A stretch of 64,000 bases of DNA from Microstegium vimineum (GCA_022036555.1 CM039124.1:57941845-58005844), one strand, 5' to 3'; numbered from the stretch's first letter, positions 47,401 to 60,473 are shown. A program made the numbers and translations. Notes: generated by a model not told the origin, from the letters alone.

Positions 47401-47561
47401 ACAGGTCGCCGACATGCGTCAAAACACTGAAACCGCATCCCGCATCGAGTCACAACTCACAAGACAACTGGTGGATTCGTGGCGTCACCTGCTAATCCAT
47501 CTGCTCGAGCTCGACTGCTCCTCGCTCCGGAGTGCGAGAGCCCGGCAGCCCGCCTGCACTG

Positions 47562-49944
47562 ATGGCGCCCAAGCACCTCAACCGCCGCCACCTCCTCCTC
47601 TTCACCGCGGCAGCGGTGCTCCTCCTCCTCCCCTCGGGCTCCGGCGCCACAGCCGTCGAGTACTGCAGTAAGCGCGACTAGAACTATAGTTTTGTTTTTG
47701 CGGGATTGTACGTTGTACCTTTTTTTCTGATGGTGATGATTTCGTGGTGTTTCTGCAGAAAAGGGGCGGGACTACCCAGTGAAGGTGAGCGGCGTGGAGG
47801 TCGTCCCCGATCCCGTCGTCAGGGGGCAGCCGGCCACCTTCAAGATCTCCGCCTCCACAGGTAACCAGTCTGTCCGTTGTCAACGGGATACCCTCCATGT
47901 TGCGAGTTAGGGATTCAGAACGTATATGTGGCATACGGTAGCTGGAGCGTGCTTAGCCATTTATTAGCCTGGAAATTCATGTGTATCCATTGTCTCAGAT
48001 TGGATATGCTTCTCGTGGGATCAAATCCGAGCTGTTAATAATAAAGCCTGCTGTAACATTGATGAACACTTCTACGGCATTGCCCTGTTTCACAATATTG
48101 TCTGATTTCTGGTGTACCAAACACAACAAAGAGCTTCGTAATGCACATAGGGTGGTTGGAATGGTTGATACAGTCTAGATAAGTTCTATTCTTAGGTACC
48201 GTATTGGTCTAATCTTACAATAGATGGTTCTCACATGGAAGTATCAAACAGTCAACATTGTATGTTGCGAATTCATATGCATGTGTGCATGCCGGATCAG
48301 TGGCCTCTCTTATTTTTAACCCTTTTTCTATTGTTGCGTGTGTTTCAGTCAATGAGAACTATTCTAGTGTATTAGTTGTATCCTACAAATGATGTGTTAT
48401 CTTTTGTGTGATGTGCTCATAAGTTCCTCTGCGACCAAAGGTTAAGAGTTTAACCACAAAGCAGGGTGATAATCAGCCTACAAAGCAAGCTGCTTTACTC
48501 AATATTTGTCTTTCATCTGCAAGACTTATTACAATTCGAACTTTGGACAATGAAATTAGGTACTACCACCTGTTTTAGACCTGCATATGAAGTTAGAGCC
48601 AGCAGTTTTATTTTTCTTTTTTTTTTTTGCTCGGAACTATGGTGAGCCTTTGTGCCTGCCTGAATAAGTTGTGTTAAATCCATCAAGAATTGGTGGGTTT
48701 TAACCATTTTAGCATTTAAGCCACCCTTTTATCGCCTATTGAACCTTTATTCACAAGTTATGATGCTAATATCTTGTTTCTCCAACCCCATTTAGATGAT
48801 AATGGTAGTATTGTTTGAAACTTAGATATCTACCCATTAGTATTTGTTACAACATAACGATTTACTACTGTATCGCCTTTGGAGTATATGTTATCTATCA
48901 TATATTAGGCCACAGCTACTATTTTTTAGATTGAGAATGGACATCATAAAGAATTTTGCAATGCTCATTATTCTCTTTTTTTGCCTGCATTACCTGACAC
49001 ATCGCAAGCTTTTGCATAGAAACTCAGTGTAATTTTGCTGACATATTTACCGATACATCAAAACACTATAATGTCCGTTCTAGCCTATAGGTGTGTAACA
49101 GATCAGAGGATGCACACTTGAGTAGTGATACTGATGCACACTTGAATAGATATAATATACCTATCTCAACTTGTCAAATATCTAGGGCAGCAGGATGGTA
49201 AACCTTAGTATAGATACTGAGTCTATATGATTTGTCAGGAACTGTTTTTTGGGTGTTTATCGTATCATGATTTGCAGACATAGGGTTATAATTTTTTTTT
49301 TCGTTTTTATTTTACCTTATATAAAGACATGCCAATCAAATAATTATTTTACCTCAGGAAAATGTCTCATATGGCTACTGGAGCACTGTGGATGAATCTG
49401 AAGCTGAAAAACCATTTGGATTACCTGTTTTATACTGTTGCAATTTCCTTATCATTCAAATTCATTTTTTATGTTGTATCGCCACCTCAATTTACCTGGT
49501 TACATCCTGCCCGACCCATACAGGGTAGTCCTGACTCATGAGATGTTTTTGTTTGTGAATACAGATAAAAACATCACTAAAGGGAAACTGGTGATAGATG
49601 TTGCATACTTCATTTTCCACGTCCACTCAGAAACTCATAACCTATGTGATGAGATTTCTTGCCCAGCAACTGGTGAATTTGTGCTAGCCAGCCAACAGAC
49701 ATTACCATCACTCACCCCGCCAGTAAGTATAATGCACTGCTGAATTTAGTTCTATTAATAAGCTAGTCTTAGCGGATTACTGAGGCAGGTATATTAATGA
49801 ACGTCTACTTTTCCTGGCATGTTGTTTATCTTGCAGGGTTCCTACACCCTCACGATGAAGTTGCTGGGGGACAGCAATGAGGAACTGACCTGCATCTCAT
49901 TCGGGTTCAGTATCGGGTTTGTTACGCCAAATCCCATCATCTAA
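47562..49944 (+). CDS. ML-domain (MD-2/NPC2-like) lipid-binding secreted protein
   Basis: Four exons (47562-47667, 47759-47860, 49565-49722, 49837-49944) with GT-AG introns of 91, 1704 and 114 bp join in phase to 157 residues. Residues 1-30 form a signal peptide (LLLFTAAAVLLLLPSGSGA). The mature part is one ML domain: YCKKGRDYPVKVSGVEVVPD, then DKNITKGKLVIDVAYFIFHV, a CDEISCPATGEFVLA segment and a C-terminal TCISFGFSIGF. Cysteines at about 35, 99, 104 and 140 fit the conserved disulphide pattern. Plant members are annotated as phosphatidylglycerol/phosphatidylinositol transfer proteins or NPC2-like sterol binders of the secretory pathway or vacuole. The ligand here is not known. The gene looks intact; the start is the first ATG before the signal peptide. 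Confidence 0.93.
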
Positions 49945-51533
49945 ACCCGATATCAAATTTGTCATGGATGTACTTACATGAACCTTGTAGTGCAACATTC
50001 CTCCATATGTCTCAGCAGTCAGAACGTGTGTCCAACTGCTGTCTTGTATTCGGAGCTGGACACTTGACCTAACGATTCAACTACATACAGTATTATCATG
50101 GACCTACAGACTACAGTATTATCTGGTGCTCCATGTCAGTATGTTTTTTACACACATGTATATATAAATAAATGGACGTCGCCTTTCGGTAATTGCTGTT
50201 ATGGTCTTATCCCCTCATTGTGTCTTTCCTGAATGATAAATCTTGAAAGGACATTTGGGTTCACTTTCTTTTGATACTTGATTTTGTTCTGTGATGCCCT
50301 GGCAAAAGGTGGGATGGCTCCCGTGGCTTGCCTGTCCGTCCAGCTAGCCGTGCAACTGTGAGGCTGACGCTGCCTCAGTACAACAAGGCAACAAATGGAC
50401 CATACATGGCGCAGTGGGTGGCTGGATGCCGTTAGCTACGTGTGGCAGGATCGCCGGGGCGGAACAAAAAATGGCCATGCAATTGCTGCAGTGCTTCTTC
50501 TAGTAGTGGGCTTTGTCCCACGCGGCACGCATAACGTGTCGGGCAAAGTTTTGTCGCGACCGCACCGCACCACTTGCAACGAAATGGTTCCTTTTTGTTT
50601 GCAGTAGTATATACAAGTGGTGGACCAATACGCACTGACACCGTGATAGTACTTTCTTCTCTGTATTCTCGGGCAACCATAACGTGTTCAAAAGATGCTT
50701 TCTTTGTCTAAAAAAGAATACAGTTAGAACCCGTTAGGATGTTTAGAATTGAATCCATTCTAATAATTATAGTTAACATGCAAAACAGTTAAGACAATAT
50801 AGTTCTATATGGAATATATTTGTAAATTATTATTAGCTATATAAAGAAGATACTTATATGTTGAATTTCTACTTTAAAGAAGTGAGTTGCAAAACGTGTT
50901 ATAAGTTGAAGAGTATAAATGATAAATAGAATCCAAATTTATTTTTTATCATATGAATTTGAGATAGCCTCCTACGTAAACTTGAAAAAATGTGGAATAT
51001 CAAATTCTAAGCCAAATAACCTAATCCATTGAGTTGATTCCAATTCCTCTAAAATAAAAAGATCCAAATGACCCTTATAGATATAGATATAGTTTATTTT
51101 AAAATAGATAGACAGTTCATAAGCATCGAAGTATTTCTTACAGGCTATCTAGATATTGTGCTAGCTCTCCGTAGTGAAACAATAGCAAAAGCCACTCATA
51201 TTGTTATGGCCTAGGAGTAGTAATAGCTCCCTCTCTTTTTTCCTATCTATTGTGGCTGAGCATTGTGATGTTTGCTATAATTAGGTTGACTGTTGTTGAG
51301 ACCAACTATACAGATTGGGTGGTCTATGAATACATTGTCGCTACCTTTAAGCCACGTTTGGGCCTTGGCACGACTCTAGGTTCTTGCTACAGTGCATGGG
51401 GTAGCCAGATTTGAAGTCGGTGAAACTTAAAATAATGACATCACCGTCTCCTAATTCATATAAGAGCGGTAAAACAACTTGTTGATACAGTACACAAAGA
51501 ATTCGTACCTGGAGCTCTACCAATATGGTCTTA
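49945..51533. other. Region downstream of the ML gene, no gene seen
   Basis: The first 250 bp are probably 3' untranslated sequence. The rest is AT-rich DNA with only short frames, and no repeat with clear ends was recognised. Confidence 0.45.
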
Positions 51534-51887
51534 GACCCTCTCCAGTGTGGAATGGTGCCTGAAAGTAAAAGGAGCCGTACGGATCATATCTTGGCATGGC
51601 GTCTGCGAGGCCACAGCGTGCGAGCGCAACGAAGCATCGCTGGGGCCCATGTGATATGATGTTATATATTAAAAAATGTTAAAACTGCCGCTTGTTTCTT
51701 GCGTCTCATTGAGTGGCTGTTGGACTCCGGCCTAAAAAAATATTTTTTAACAGAGACGACTGCTGCCTCTACTTGCATAGCACCCAATTTTGCAAACGTT
51801 GGCATCGATAGCTGCAGTGGTGGGAGTAGTGCCTAAATCTTCTCTTTCCTTTCCTAGCATCACTTAAGCTACATGCTGGAGAGGGCC
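51534..51887. mobile_element. Tourist-like (PIF/Harbinger) MITE
   Basis: The ends GACCCTCTCCAG and CTGGAGAGGGCC are inverted copies with one mismatch. TTA stands outside both (51531-51533 and 51888-51890), the target preferred by PIF/Harbinger elements. At 354 bp it has no coding sequence. Confidence 0.9.
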
Positions 51888-52518
51888 TTATATCCATGAG
51901 CAGCTAATTGTTAGCTGACTAATAGCTCAAAACTAATATTATCTAGATATACTATCAATTGACTAACTATTGGCTAGGTGTTGTTTGGTTCCACCAAGTA
52001 AAGATGACGTTGGAACATTGATTGAAAGAAATGTAGAAATAGGATAGGAATACATATACAAACAAAATGAAAATATAAGAATAAGTGTTTGGATCAGCTA
52101 TGGGAAAAACACATGGAACATGAGGTTTGAGTAATGTTTTTCCCATGTGTTCTATGAAATCAAACATAAAGGGAAGTTCTCTAGTTTTTTATGCAAGCAA
52201 TTTCTGCGAACCAAGTGACTCTACTATGACCAAATCCATGCATGTCAAAGTCATGCATTTTTTCTACAATTAAAGAGGGCCTAAAAGGTGGATGCATTTG
52301 TGGTTATCTAATATATCCTTTATTTTGTATTTGCTTTTGGGATGGCACATGTGTAAAAGTAAGTGGCAGAAAAAGTACATTTCTTTGCAACCTATTAACC
52401 ACTACTAGCTAGGCGATATAGCTAGTAGATAGTTGTTAGATGGGTGCCTATCTAACAATTACTTGACTTATTAGTTGGGTCCATTTGGATTCACACCATC
52501 TATTTTTTAGTAATTAAA

Positions 52519-53305
52519 AGCATCTCTAAGAGTTTGGTAAAATTGACTTGACAAATCTTATAATTTGACAACTCTCTAAAATATATAGCTAGTTAAATAT
52601 ACTATCTCCAAGAGTTTGTCATTGTGACTTGGAATAATTAGAAAAGTGGACCCATATCTCAACTAATCTTTCTTCTGCCTCAACTAATCTTTCTTCTGCC
52701 CGTCCTCCTGTGGAAAAAGGATCTCCTTCCATCTCCATGAGTGTAAAAATATTGAAAAAAAAAACAGTACAGAAGAATGCAGTTTAGAAGAAATCATCGA
52801 TCAGCAAGACTTTCAATACCAACAGCGGTGGCATGGAGATCCACAGGAGATAGAGAAAGGCATGGAGATCAACTGGAAACAGAGGAAAGACGTACCTGAC
52901 CGCAACCGGTAGACGGCAGCCTTCGGGATCTTGTCGTCACGACGGCGGCGGCCGGGTCCTTGGCGCGGGATCGGCTCGATCGTCACAACGGAGACCTCGA
53001 TCGCTTGGCGCAGGAATTTATCGCGGGGAGGATGGCCGGGCGACGTCCGCGCGGGATCAGATCGCCTTGGCGCCCGCGGGAGGAGGGCCTGGAGTTGTCT
53101 GCGCACGCGCGGGAACACGGGCGACGACGCAGGCCTCGCGATGCCAAATCCTATCCGCGCGCGTATAGGTGCACGCTCGGAGGTGAAGATGCCATGTCGC
53201 TTGAAATGCCAAGTTAATTTACCAAACTGTTGGAGACTCAATTTTTTTGTTTTGCCATAAAAAAAAGGAGATAACAAGTTGATTTAGGATACTCTTGGAG
53301 ATGCT
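52519..53305. mobile_element. Non-autonomous inverted-repeat DNA transposon, about 0.8 kb
   Basis: The start AGCATCTCTAAGAG and the end CTCTTGGAGATGCT are inverted partners, and similarity continues inward for a short distance (GTTTGGTAAA... versus ...AACAAGTTGATTTAGGAT less well). The centre (52920-53200) is GC-rich with accidental frames on both strands. A target duplication is not clear, so the superfamily is left open. Confidence 0.6.
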
Positions 53306-53740
53306 CTAACTATCACCTATTACCTGGATGGATCTAAACGAGATCTAAGTACTTCCTTTGATTTAAAAGTATACACCGTTAAGTGATCAAATTTAGATGA
53401 TTTTAAGATGAAGTAAAAATGACCTATAATTTGGAACTTGGAAGGGTAGCACAACCTTGGGAGGGAAATATATACCGAGTTACTGACTTCATTTGTTCTT
53501 TTTTGAACTTATATTGAATCTAATCTACAAGTTCTATGATTTTGACGGCCATATGTATGTACATCTAGAATCTTAAGCTAAAGGTGCAAGCAAATTAAAA
53601 GCATTTGATTGAGTAATTTTATTACTATACAATTTAAATTAAAACACCATGTTCCCACCACTTTATTTTATTCTACAAACTTCAAACCTTTGCATCTATA
53701 ACTTGCGCGTTCAAACTCATATAACTGCAAGTGTCAGATA

Positions 53741-53911
53741 CTACTCCCTCCATCCCATTTATTAGTCACGATAACGGCAAAGAAGCACCCCGGGCCATAT
53801 ATCCGGCGCCAAAAAGAAAGGGTGTTCAAAATTTCGAACCATCCTTTGCATTAACGGCTCTAATCGTGTTCAAATGACCAAATCTGAACGTTAATGGGCT
53901 GCCCGGGAAGT
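53741..53911. other. Stowaway-like MITE end and MULE left flank
   Basis: CTACTCCCTCCATCCCATTT is the typical start of a Stowaway MITE, but no matching inverted end was found before the MULE begins, so it is probably truncated. No gene is seen. Confidence 0.45.
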
Positions 53912-54190
53912 GGCAGGCGCCCGCCCCAAATTTTTATAATTTGATCTTTTTTGAATTATTTTCACATTTAGACCCCTGAAGGAACTACTTCCGGTTTTGG
54001 ACCCAGAGGGTCGGCGCCGTGGCCCATAGTGCCGAGGTAACACAGCTCGGCGCCGTGCCCCACGACGTTGAGCTATGAGATTTGAAAACCGAGGGACACC
54101 TACGTGTCGCTGACGTGGCTGAGGCTCGGCGCCGCAGATCTTGACGCCGAGCTCAACGCCACAGATCACGGCGTCGAGCTAGGATTCATC
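53912..54190 (+). repeat. Left inverted repeat of the MULE
   Basis: It pairs with 63440-63690. The outermost 130 bp match best; the inner part shares repeated CTCGGCGCCGTG, CTCGGCGCC and GGCGTCGAGCT motifs rather than a continuous match. Confidence 0.8.
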
Positions 54191-54496
54191 TGGCCCGCGG
54201 CGCCGAGCTCTTGCGCACGCTCTTTGTCTCGCCTCTCTCTGTCTCGCTCGCCTCTCTCTCTCTCGCCGAGCCGCCGTCCGCCGCCGTCCGCCGCCGCCGA
54301 GCCGCCGTCGTCCGGTTTGTTTAGGTAATTTTGTTTTCTTGTCAAGTTTAGTTTAGGGTTTTTAGTTAGAAATTTTAGTTACAAATTTAGATGATAGATA
54401 GATAAATAGGTAGTTAACTTATTAATTATATAGTTTAGTAAATATAGGGATAGTTATGTCATTGATAATTTAGTACGCTAAATAGATGGATAGACA

Positions 54497-54528
54497 AATA
54501 GATAGATAGATAGATAGATAGATAGTTA
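54497..54528. repeat. (GATA)n microsatellite
   Basis: About eight GATA units in the leader region of the MULE transposase gene. Confidence 0.9.
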
Positions 54529-54679
54529 TTTTGCTAAATAGATAGATTGATAAGTTCATAGATAGATAATTAGTTTGTTAAATTTATAGCTAAATAGATA
54601 TATGTATATATATATAGTTAGGTCATTGATAATTTAGTTTACCCATAATAAGAACTTTCGTGTTGTGTGTATCAACTAG

Positions 54680-57652
54680 ATGGATAACCTAGTGACCCTG
54701 TATCATGGAGGAAGAGTGGAGGAAGCGAAAGATGGTTTTGGTAATATCACCTTAGTTGGAATGCAAAGGGTGCCTTTGATGTTCGATGAGCGGCCGTTTT
54801 TTTGGAGTTGTTTGGTAGGGCTCGTGATGAGCTTCAGTGCAATTCCATTGAAAATGTCATATCAGTTGAGGGAGTAGTTCACCATGGTAAATCAGGCCAA
54901 ATTTTTAGGTGGTTGGTCCCAATCTCATCAGAGGCTCAATGGGAGACATATGTCAATACTGTGATGAAGAGTGAATTTCAATGTTTGGATTTGATTGTGC
55001 GGAAGCTCTCCAATGAGCCCAGTCCTCTTGGCCATTCATCCCCTCATGGCTTCTCACCACCACAATACAATCCGTTACCATGTGATCCTCCGTTACCCAA
55101 TCCAGAGGTGCATGTGGAAGATGTGGTTGTGGTGTTCGATGCGCAGTCCGCTCCAAATGAGGTTGGAATCTACCCCAATGTTAGTGCACCTCATGTTGCT
55201 GCGGCCCCTCAGGAGATCCTTTGACCCAAAATCATCCAAGTGTTGTAATAACACTTTACCTTTTCTTATCCACCCTTGTAATATGTTATTTCAATGATGA
55301 CATCTTCATTTAAATGTAGGAGACATTCCTGATAATGTTGTTGGTTGTCATCGTGTGCCTTCATCATCCACTGCGGTGCATACATGTTTCACATCTAATA
55401 GTGTTGATGTTCAGATTGATGATGGAGAGGAGCCTTATGGGACCGCAAGAGCTGTTCGTTCCGATGATGAACGTCCTGTGGCTGCATTGAGTGAATAAGA
55501 GAATGAGTTCATGAGGCAGTGTTGTCCCGATATTGATCTACTAGTGCATGAATTTAGCGATTTCAGACACTCTCATGGTGCTTATGCAGTAGCAAGAGAA
55601 GAAGAGTTGCTAGAGGCCCCTGATGATGGGGAAAGCATAAAAATTTTTAAGGGCATGATCTTCAAGGACTTGCCAACATTGAGAAGGTGGTTACAGGAGT
55701 ATTCTGTGAAACGTAAAAGGCCGTTCAAGGTGCAGCATTCTTATGTGGAGCGCCATTACACAGTGGTATGTCAGAAAAATGATTGCAATTGGAGGGTATG
55801 CGCGAGGAAACAGAAGGACAGTGAAAAATTTAAGATCACCAAAATTGTAGGTCAACATACTTGTGCAACGACGGATCTTAAAGAGAAGCATCAACAGTTG
55901 ACCTCTACCCTTATTGCTAGAAAATTTTATACAACACTGCAGAAACAGCCTAATTTGAGGGTGAAGGCGCTCATGGACCTAGCTGAGAAGCATTTTCATT
56001 ATGAGGTGAGCTATGACAAAGCATGGAGGGCAAAACAACGTGCCTGTAAGATGATATATGGTGATTGGAAGGAGGGGTACGAGAAGCTGCCTGCATTGTT
56101 CAATGCAATCAAGGTAGCTAATCCGGACATGCATTACGAGTACATCCCAAAACCAAATGAATGGAAGGACGGTAGAGAGATATTCTTCCGTGCATTCTGG
56201 TGCTTTCCTCAGTGTGTCCAAGCCTTTAGACATTGTCGTCCTGTGTTGTCTATTGATGGTACTTTTCTTCTTGGCAAGTACATGGGCACAATGTTGATAG
56301 CCATTGGTTGTGACGCGGACAATGCATTGGTTTCATTAGCATTCGCTTTGGTAGAGAGGGAGAACAAAGACAGCTGGGGTTGGTTCTTGCGGCTTGTTCG
56401 GATACATGTTGTAGGCCCTGAGAGAGAGGTTGGTGTCATATCTGACAGACACCAGGGCATACTTAGTGCCGTACAGGAGCATATTCCGGGGTATGCACCA
56501 TTGCATCACCGTTGGTGCACTCGCCACCTTGCAGAGAATTTACTCCGGAAGGACAGTTCAAAGGACAACTTCCACATGTTCGAGGAGGTTGCTTGCATGC
56601 TTGAGATTTGCTACTTCGAAGAGAAGTTGGAGCTGCTAAAGACAGTAACAAATGCAGAAGGTAGGCAGTGGCTACATGGTTTAATGAGTCAAAAAGATAA
56701 ATGGTCAAGGACCTATGATGATGGCGGGTGGAGGTATGAATTTCAAACTAGCAACATGGCCGAGTCATTTAATAGTGTGCTTAAGGGTATACGGGCCATG
56801 CCTGTCAATGCCATTGTGTCCTTTACTTTCTTTAGGTGTGTTGCATGATTCAATGACCGGCATGCATCAGCAATTGCACTACATAGCAAGAATCAGATAT
56901 GGGCACCTAAACCAAAACACCATCTTGATAGGGCAAAGGAGAAGGCTAGAACATATGAAGTTCATTGCTTTGACCATAGCACGGGAAAGTATGAGGTCAT
57001 AGAAAGGGGTTGGACAACCTCTGATGGTGAGGTTCGATCTTCAAGGGCTTATATTGTGGTTCTTAGTAATTTCTCATGCATGTGTGGAAAACCAAGGCAG
57101 TACCATTTTCCATGTTCTCATTATATTGCAGCAGCTCAACATCGCAACTATGCATATGAGAGTAAGATGCCACGAGAGCTAAGTGTTAACAGCCTTGTAC
57201 TTACTTGGGCTCCTCGTTTCGAGCCTTACATAGAGGAGGAGCAGTGGCCACCATACCATGGCCCGAGATATACTGCAGACTCAAGTGCTCGTTGGGACAA
57301 ACGTGGAACTAGGAAGAGGACGAGATACAAGATGGTCATGGATCAGGTTTCAGGAAGAACAAGGAGGGGAAGAGCAAAACCCTTTCTTACTGACCCCGAG
57401 CAAAACCAATGTAGAAAATGTGGCAAACTTGGGCACAATGCACGTACATGCACTTGGACGCCTAGCCAGGTGATAATAGTTATAGATATATGTTACACTA
57501 TTTATAAATGTTTACTGTATGTTTGCTTTCTACTATTTATGCATGCAATTTAATTTGTTACTGACAATTTTCATTTCCTCCAACAGGATGGCGAGTTTCG
57601 ACCTCCTCGATCCGTACTACGAGGCGAACCACCGAAGACGACGCATTTCTGA
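54680..57652 (+). pseudogene. MURA-type MULE transposase, interrupted
   Basis: The N-terminal region starts MDNLVTLYHGG, breaks frame in a T7 run near 54797, and resumes as ELFGRARDELQ up to 55224. A second exon region from about 55320 holds a TAA at 55496-55498 and then the MuDR-type DNA-binding domain (FKVQHSYVERHYTVVC). The MULE transposase domain follows (SIDGTFLLGKY, VISDRHQGI, CTRHLAENLL). A TGA at 56846-56848 lies in the same frame as the C-terminal part, with a SWIM zinc finger (CMCGKPRQYHFPCSHY) and a CCHC knuckle (CRKCGKLGHNARTC). A donor at 57469/57470 and an acceptor at 57586/57587 would add 21 residues ending at TGA 57650-57652. Intact relatives catalyse cut-and-paste of MULEs. 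The stops and frame break make it inactive. Confidence 0.9.
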
Positions 57653-60401
57653 GGGGGAGGTAATAACTGCAGTTGATCTTGCTTAAGCATATGAGGTAAT
57701 TTTGTGGTACTTACATTAAAACACTTGTAATGGTTGCATGTACTAGCCCCTCTTCGTCCTCGAACCCATGACAAGTTCCACGAGATGCGGTACGACGAAA
57801 GATACACGCCCTTACTAGAGAGGGTTGGACTAGACGTTGTATTGTATCAGGTTCGTCGTGGGTTGCCTATCATCAACCCCGCGGCGATCACAACTTTAGT
57901 CGATAGGTATAACCATGTCCAATACTAATTCATTACTACACACTGTTTCTTTGAAATGTAACTAACATCTTTACTTATCTACCTTCTGTAGGTGGAGGCC
58001 GGAAACTCATAGTTTCCACCTACCTTGTGGAGAGATGACTATCAGTCTTGAGGACATGCAGAAGTGGCTTGGTCTCTCCATTAGAGGTATTCCTATCATT
58101 GGGCACTGCAGGTCTGAAGGTTGGAGGGACAGAATGGAGGCCTTCCTTGGGAGACCACTACCTCCAGAGGCGACGCATTCTCACGGCACGGGTGTTTCCA
58201 TTCCTTGGGTCAGGGCTGCCTTTGGTGCATGTCCGGATGACGCAGACGATGCCATAGTTGGATACTACTGCAGAGCATGGGTGTTGCACTTGTCCGGGTG
58301 TGTTCTCTTCCCTGACGCGACAGGAGACACAGCGTCATGGATGTACCTCCCTTGCTTAGGTAATTGGGACACTGCAGGCACATACAGTTGGGGTTCTGCA
58401 GTATTGACGTTCCTGTATCGCCACCTTTGCGAGGGTTGTCAACGAGGTGCGAAGACCGCTTCCATTGGGGGTTGTGTGTACCTTCTTCAGCTGTGGATGT
58501 GGTCTCGTATACCGGTTGGCCGGCCCACACTTCATACTCCACAGCCTTGGTTCGTGGTTAACAACCCTCGCCGTCTTCCTACATATGCACATCTATACGA
58601 CCAGGTGACGGCCCCCTACTCGAGGACAGAACGTGCGTACCTTCAGTACGCCAACGAGCTGGATGGTCTTACAGCTTCGATGGTGAGTTCATTGCATATT
58701 GTTATTTATTCATTCTTATACCTTATGATTGTTGCAACTTATGCCCTTCAATTGCTCTTTTTTAGGTCACTTGGGAACCGTACAAGGAACTAAGTATGAA
58801 ACAGTTTGGCTTGAGCAACATGTGTGATGTGGACGAGGACCTGTACATGATGATATGTCCGCTCATATGCTTCTATGTTGTTGAATACCACCTTCCTCAG
58901 AGAGTAGCACGACAGTTTGACAAGGCTCAGGAGTGGCCAGTCCTGCCGTATTCGACTTCCGTAGAGCTGCACAAGTAAGTACCACCTTCCTCAGAGAGTG
59001 ACATAGTTGATCATTTAGTTGACATAGTCCATGTAGTTGTTCTAGTTGACATAGTGCCTGTAGTTGATTTAGTTATTCTAGTTGACATAGTTATACCTAT
59101 CGACCATTTAGTTGATTTAGTTGATGTAGTGTATCTAGTCCATTTAGTTGATTTAGTTGATGTAGTTGATGTAGTTTCCATAGTGTATTTGATGTAGTTG
59201 ATGTAGTTGACATAGTGCACATGTTTCAGGATTGATCGTCAAAAACAGAAAAAGACGGTGGAGTTTGAGACGCTACACCGTGTGCACATGGATGTTTGGG
59301 ACGATCAATATGACAATGTGTATGAAAACGAGACGCCACACAACGACTACAACTTTCGCCAATACCTAACTTGGTACCGGACAGTGACACGAACAAAGTT
59401 GAAGACTCAATGGACAAATACGGACTACGCAGACATTGATTCTTCAGATGACGAAGACACGTCCTATGATCTTGAAGCAAGACAAGGGACGATTGTCGAG
59501 GCTGCACCTATCTTGGACCGAGTGGTAAGTGATCTTAAAAAAGTTATGTAATTTTTTCATGGCAATGCGTTGTATATGACTACCATTATGACTATAATTT
59601 GTCTCTTTTTGCAGGGCAACGCGCTAAAACAATCTGTAGTGGAAATTGAACGGTTTCCAAGGACAAACATGGACGAGGCTACGCTCAACAACTTTTTAGG
59701 AGTAAGTACTCATCAACACAACGACTATCTCATCGACAATGCATATATTACAATGCTTAATTTGCTCATGTTGTTATCACAGAGGCTAGCACGTAGATTG
59801 CGTCGAGCTACGGCTCGTTGTGGTTGCGGGACTAGCGCAGCAATAGAGTATGTAGCGAGTCCACAGAGAACACAGAGGGAGAGAACTATAGGACTCGGTA
59901 CTTCTTCTCACGGAGGTAAACTTTCATTACATGTCGTCTAGTTAAGTGTCTTTCTTTCATACACACAAATGTACTTATATGCACATTTAATTGATACGTG
60001 ACATTGTAGGTTATGACAGACAGAGCTCCTCTCGTGGTACTCGAGATACTTTCCAAGGTGACGCCACAGAGGACGACGAGGACGAAGGCGGATATCAGAA
60101 ACTTGGACCGTCCCAGCTAGATGATGCTCCTTTGACTCAGCCTTCGCAGCCTATAGGAACTAGGAGACGACGTCCGCCAGTTCACTACACTCCAGGCACC
60201 GACGCTTTTGGTAAGGGTAAGGGTAAGTTTAGGAGGCAGTTCACTACACTCCATTTGCCGCAGCAATCCGCTATTCATCTCGAAAACAGAACCATTGCCG
60301 AAGCAAACAGGTTACCACCTATTCTCGCAGATGACAGGAAATCATCTGACTCTATCGGTCTAAGCATTGCTAAGCAGCATAAAGCAACAACCGTATTTTG
60401 A
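57588..60401 (+). CDS. Plant mobile domain (PMD, MAIN/MAIL-like) protein of the MULE
   Basis: Eight exons are visible: 57588-57659, about 57747-57906, 57992-58682, 58766-58974, 59230-59524, 59615-59701, 59783-59915 and 60010-60401. Junctions 2/3 to 7/8 join in matching phase at GT-AG sites, with no stop, for about 600 residues. The product starts MASFDLLDPYYEANHRRRRI. It carries the PMD hallmarks THSFHLPCGEMTISLEDMQ, WLGLSIRGIPIIGH, a WMYLPCLGNWDTAGTYSWGS stretch with YRHLCEGCQRG, and a basic/acidic tail with an FGKGKGKFRR motif. PMD proteins occur both in transposons and as host proteins such as Arabidopsis MAIN and MAIL1, involved in gene silencing and genome stability. The role in the element is unknown. 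The exon 1/2 junction does not join in frame at a canonical AG, the only possible lesion seen. Confidence 0.85.
58985..59225. repeat. TAGTTGA/ATGTAGTTG tandem-like repeat in a PMD-gene intron
   Basis: The fourth intron consists largely of degenerate repeats of TAGTTGACATAGT and GATGTAGTTGATGTAGTT. It lies exactly between donor 58974/58975 and acceptor 59229/59230. Confidence 0.8.
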
Positions 60402-60473
60402 AAACAGTATCAAGGTACAGGAATAAATAATTCAAGGTAAGGCTATGCATCAAGTAGGAATTTGATTGAATAC

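Noticed and set aside
52931..53260. Open frames in the centre of the 0.8-kb inverted-repeat element
   Set aside because: Arginine-rich accidental frames occur on both strands, with no transposase motif.
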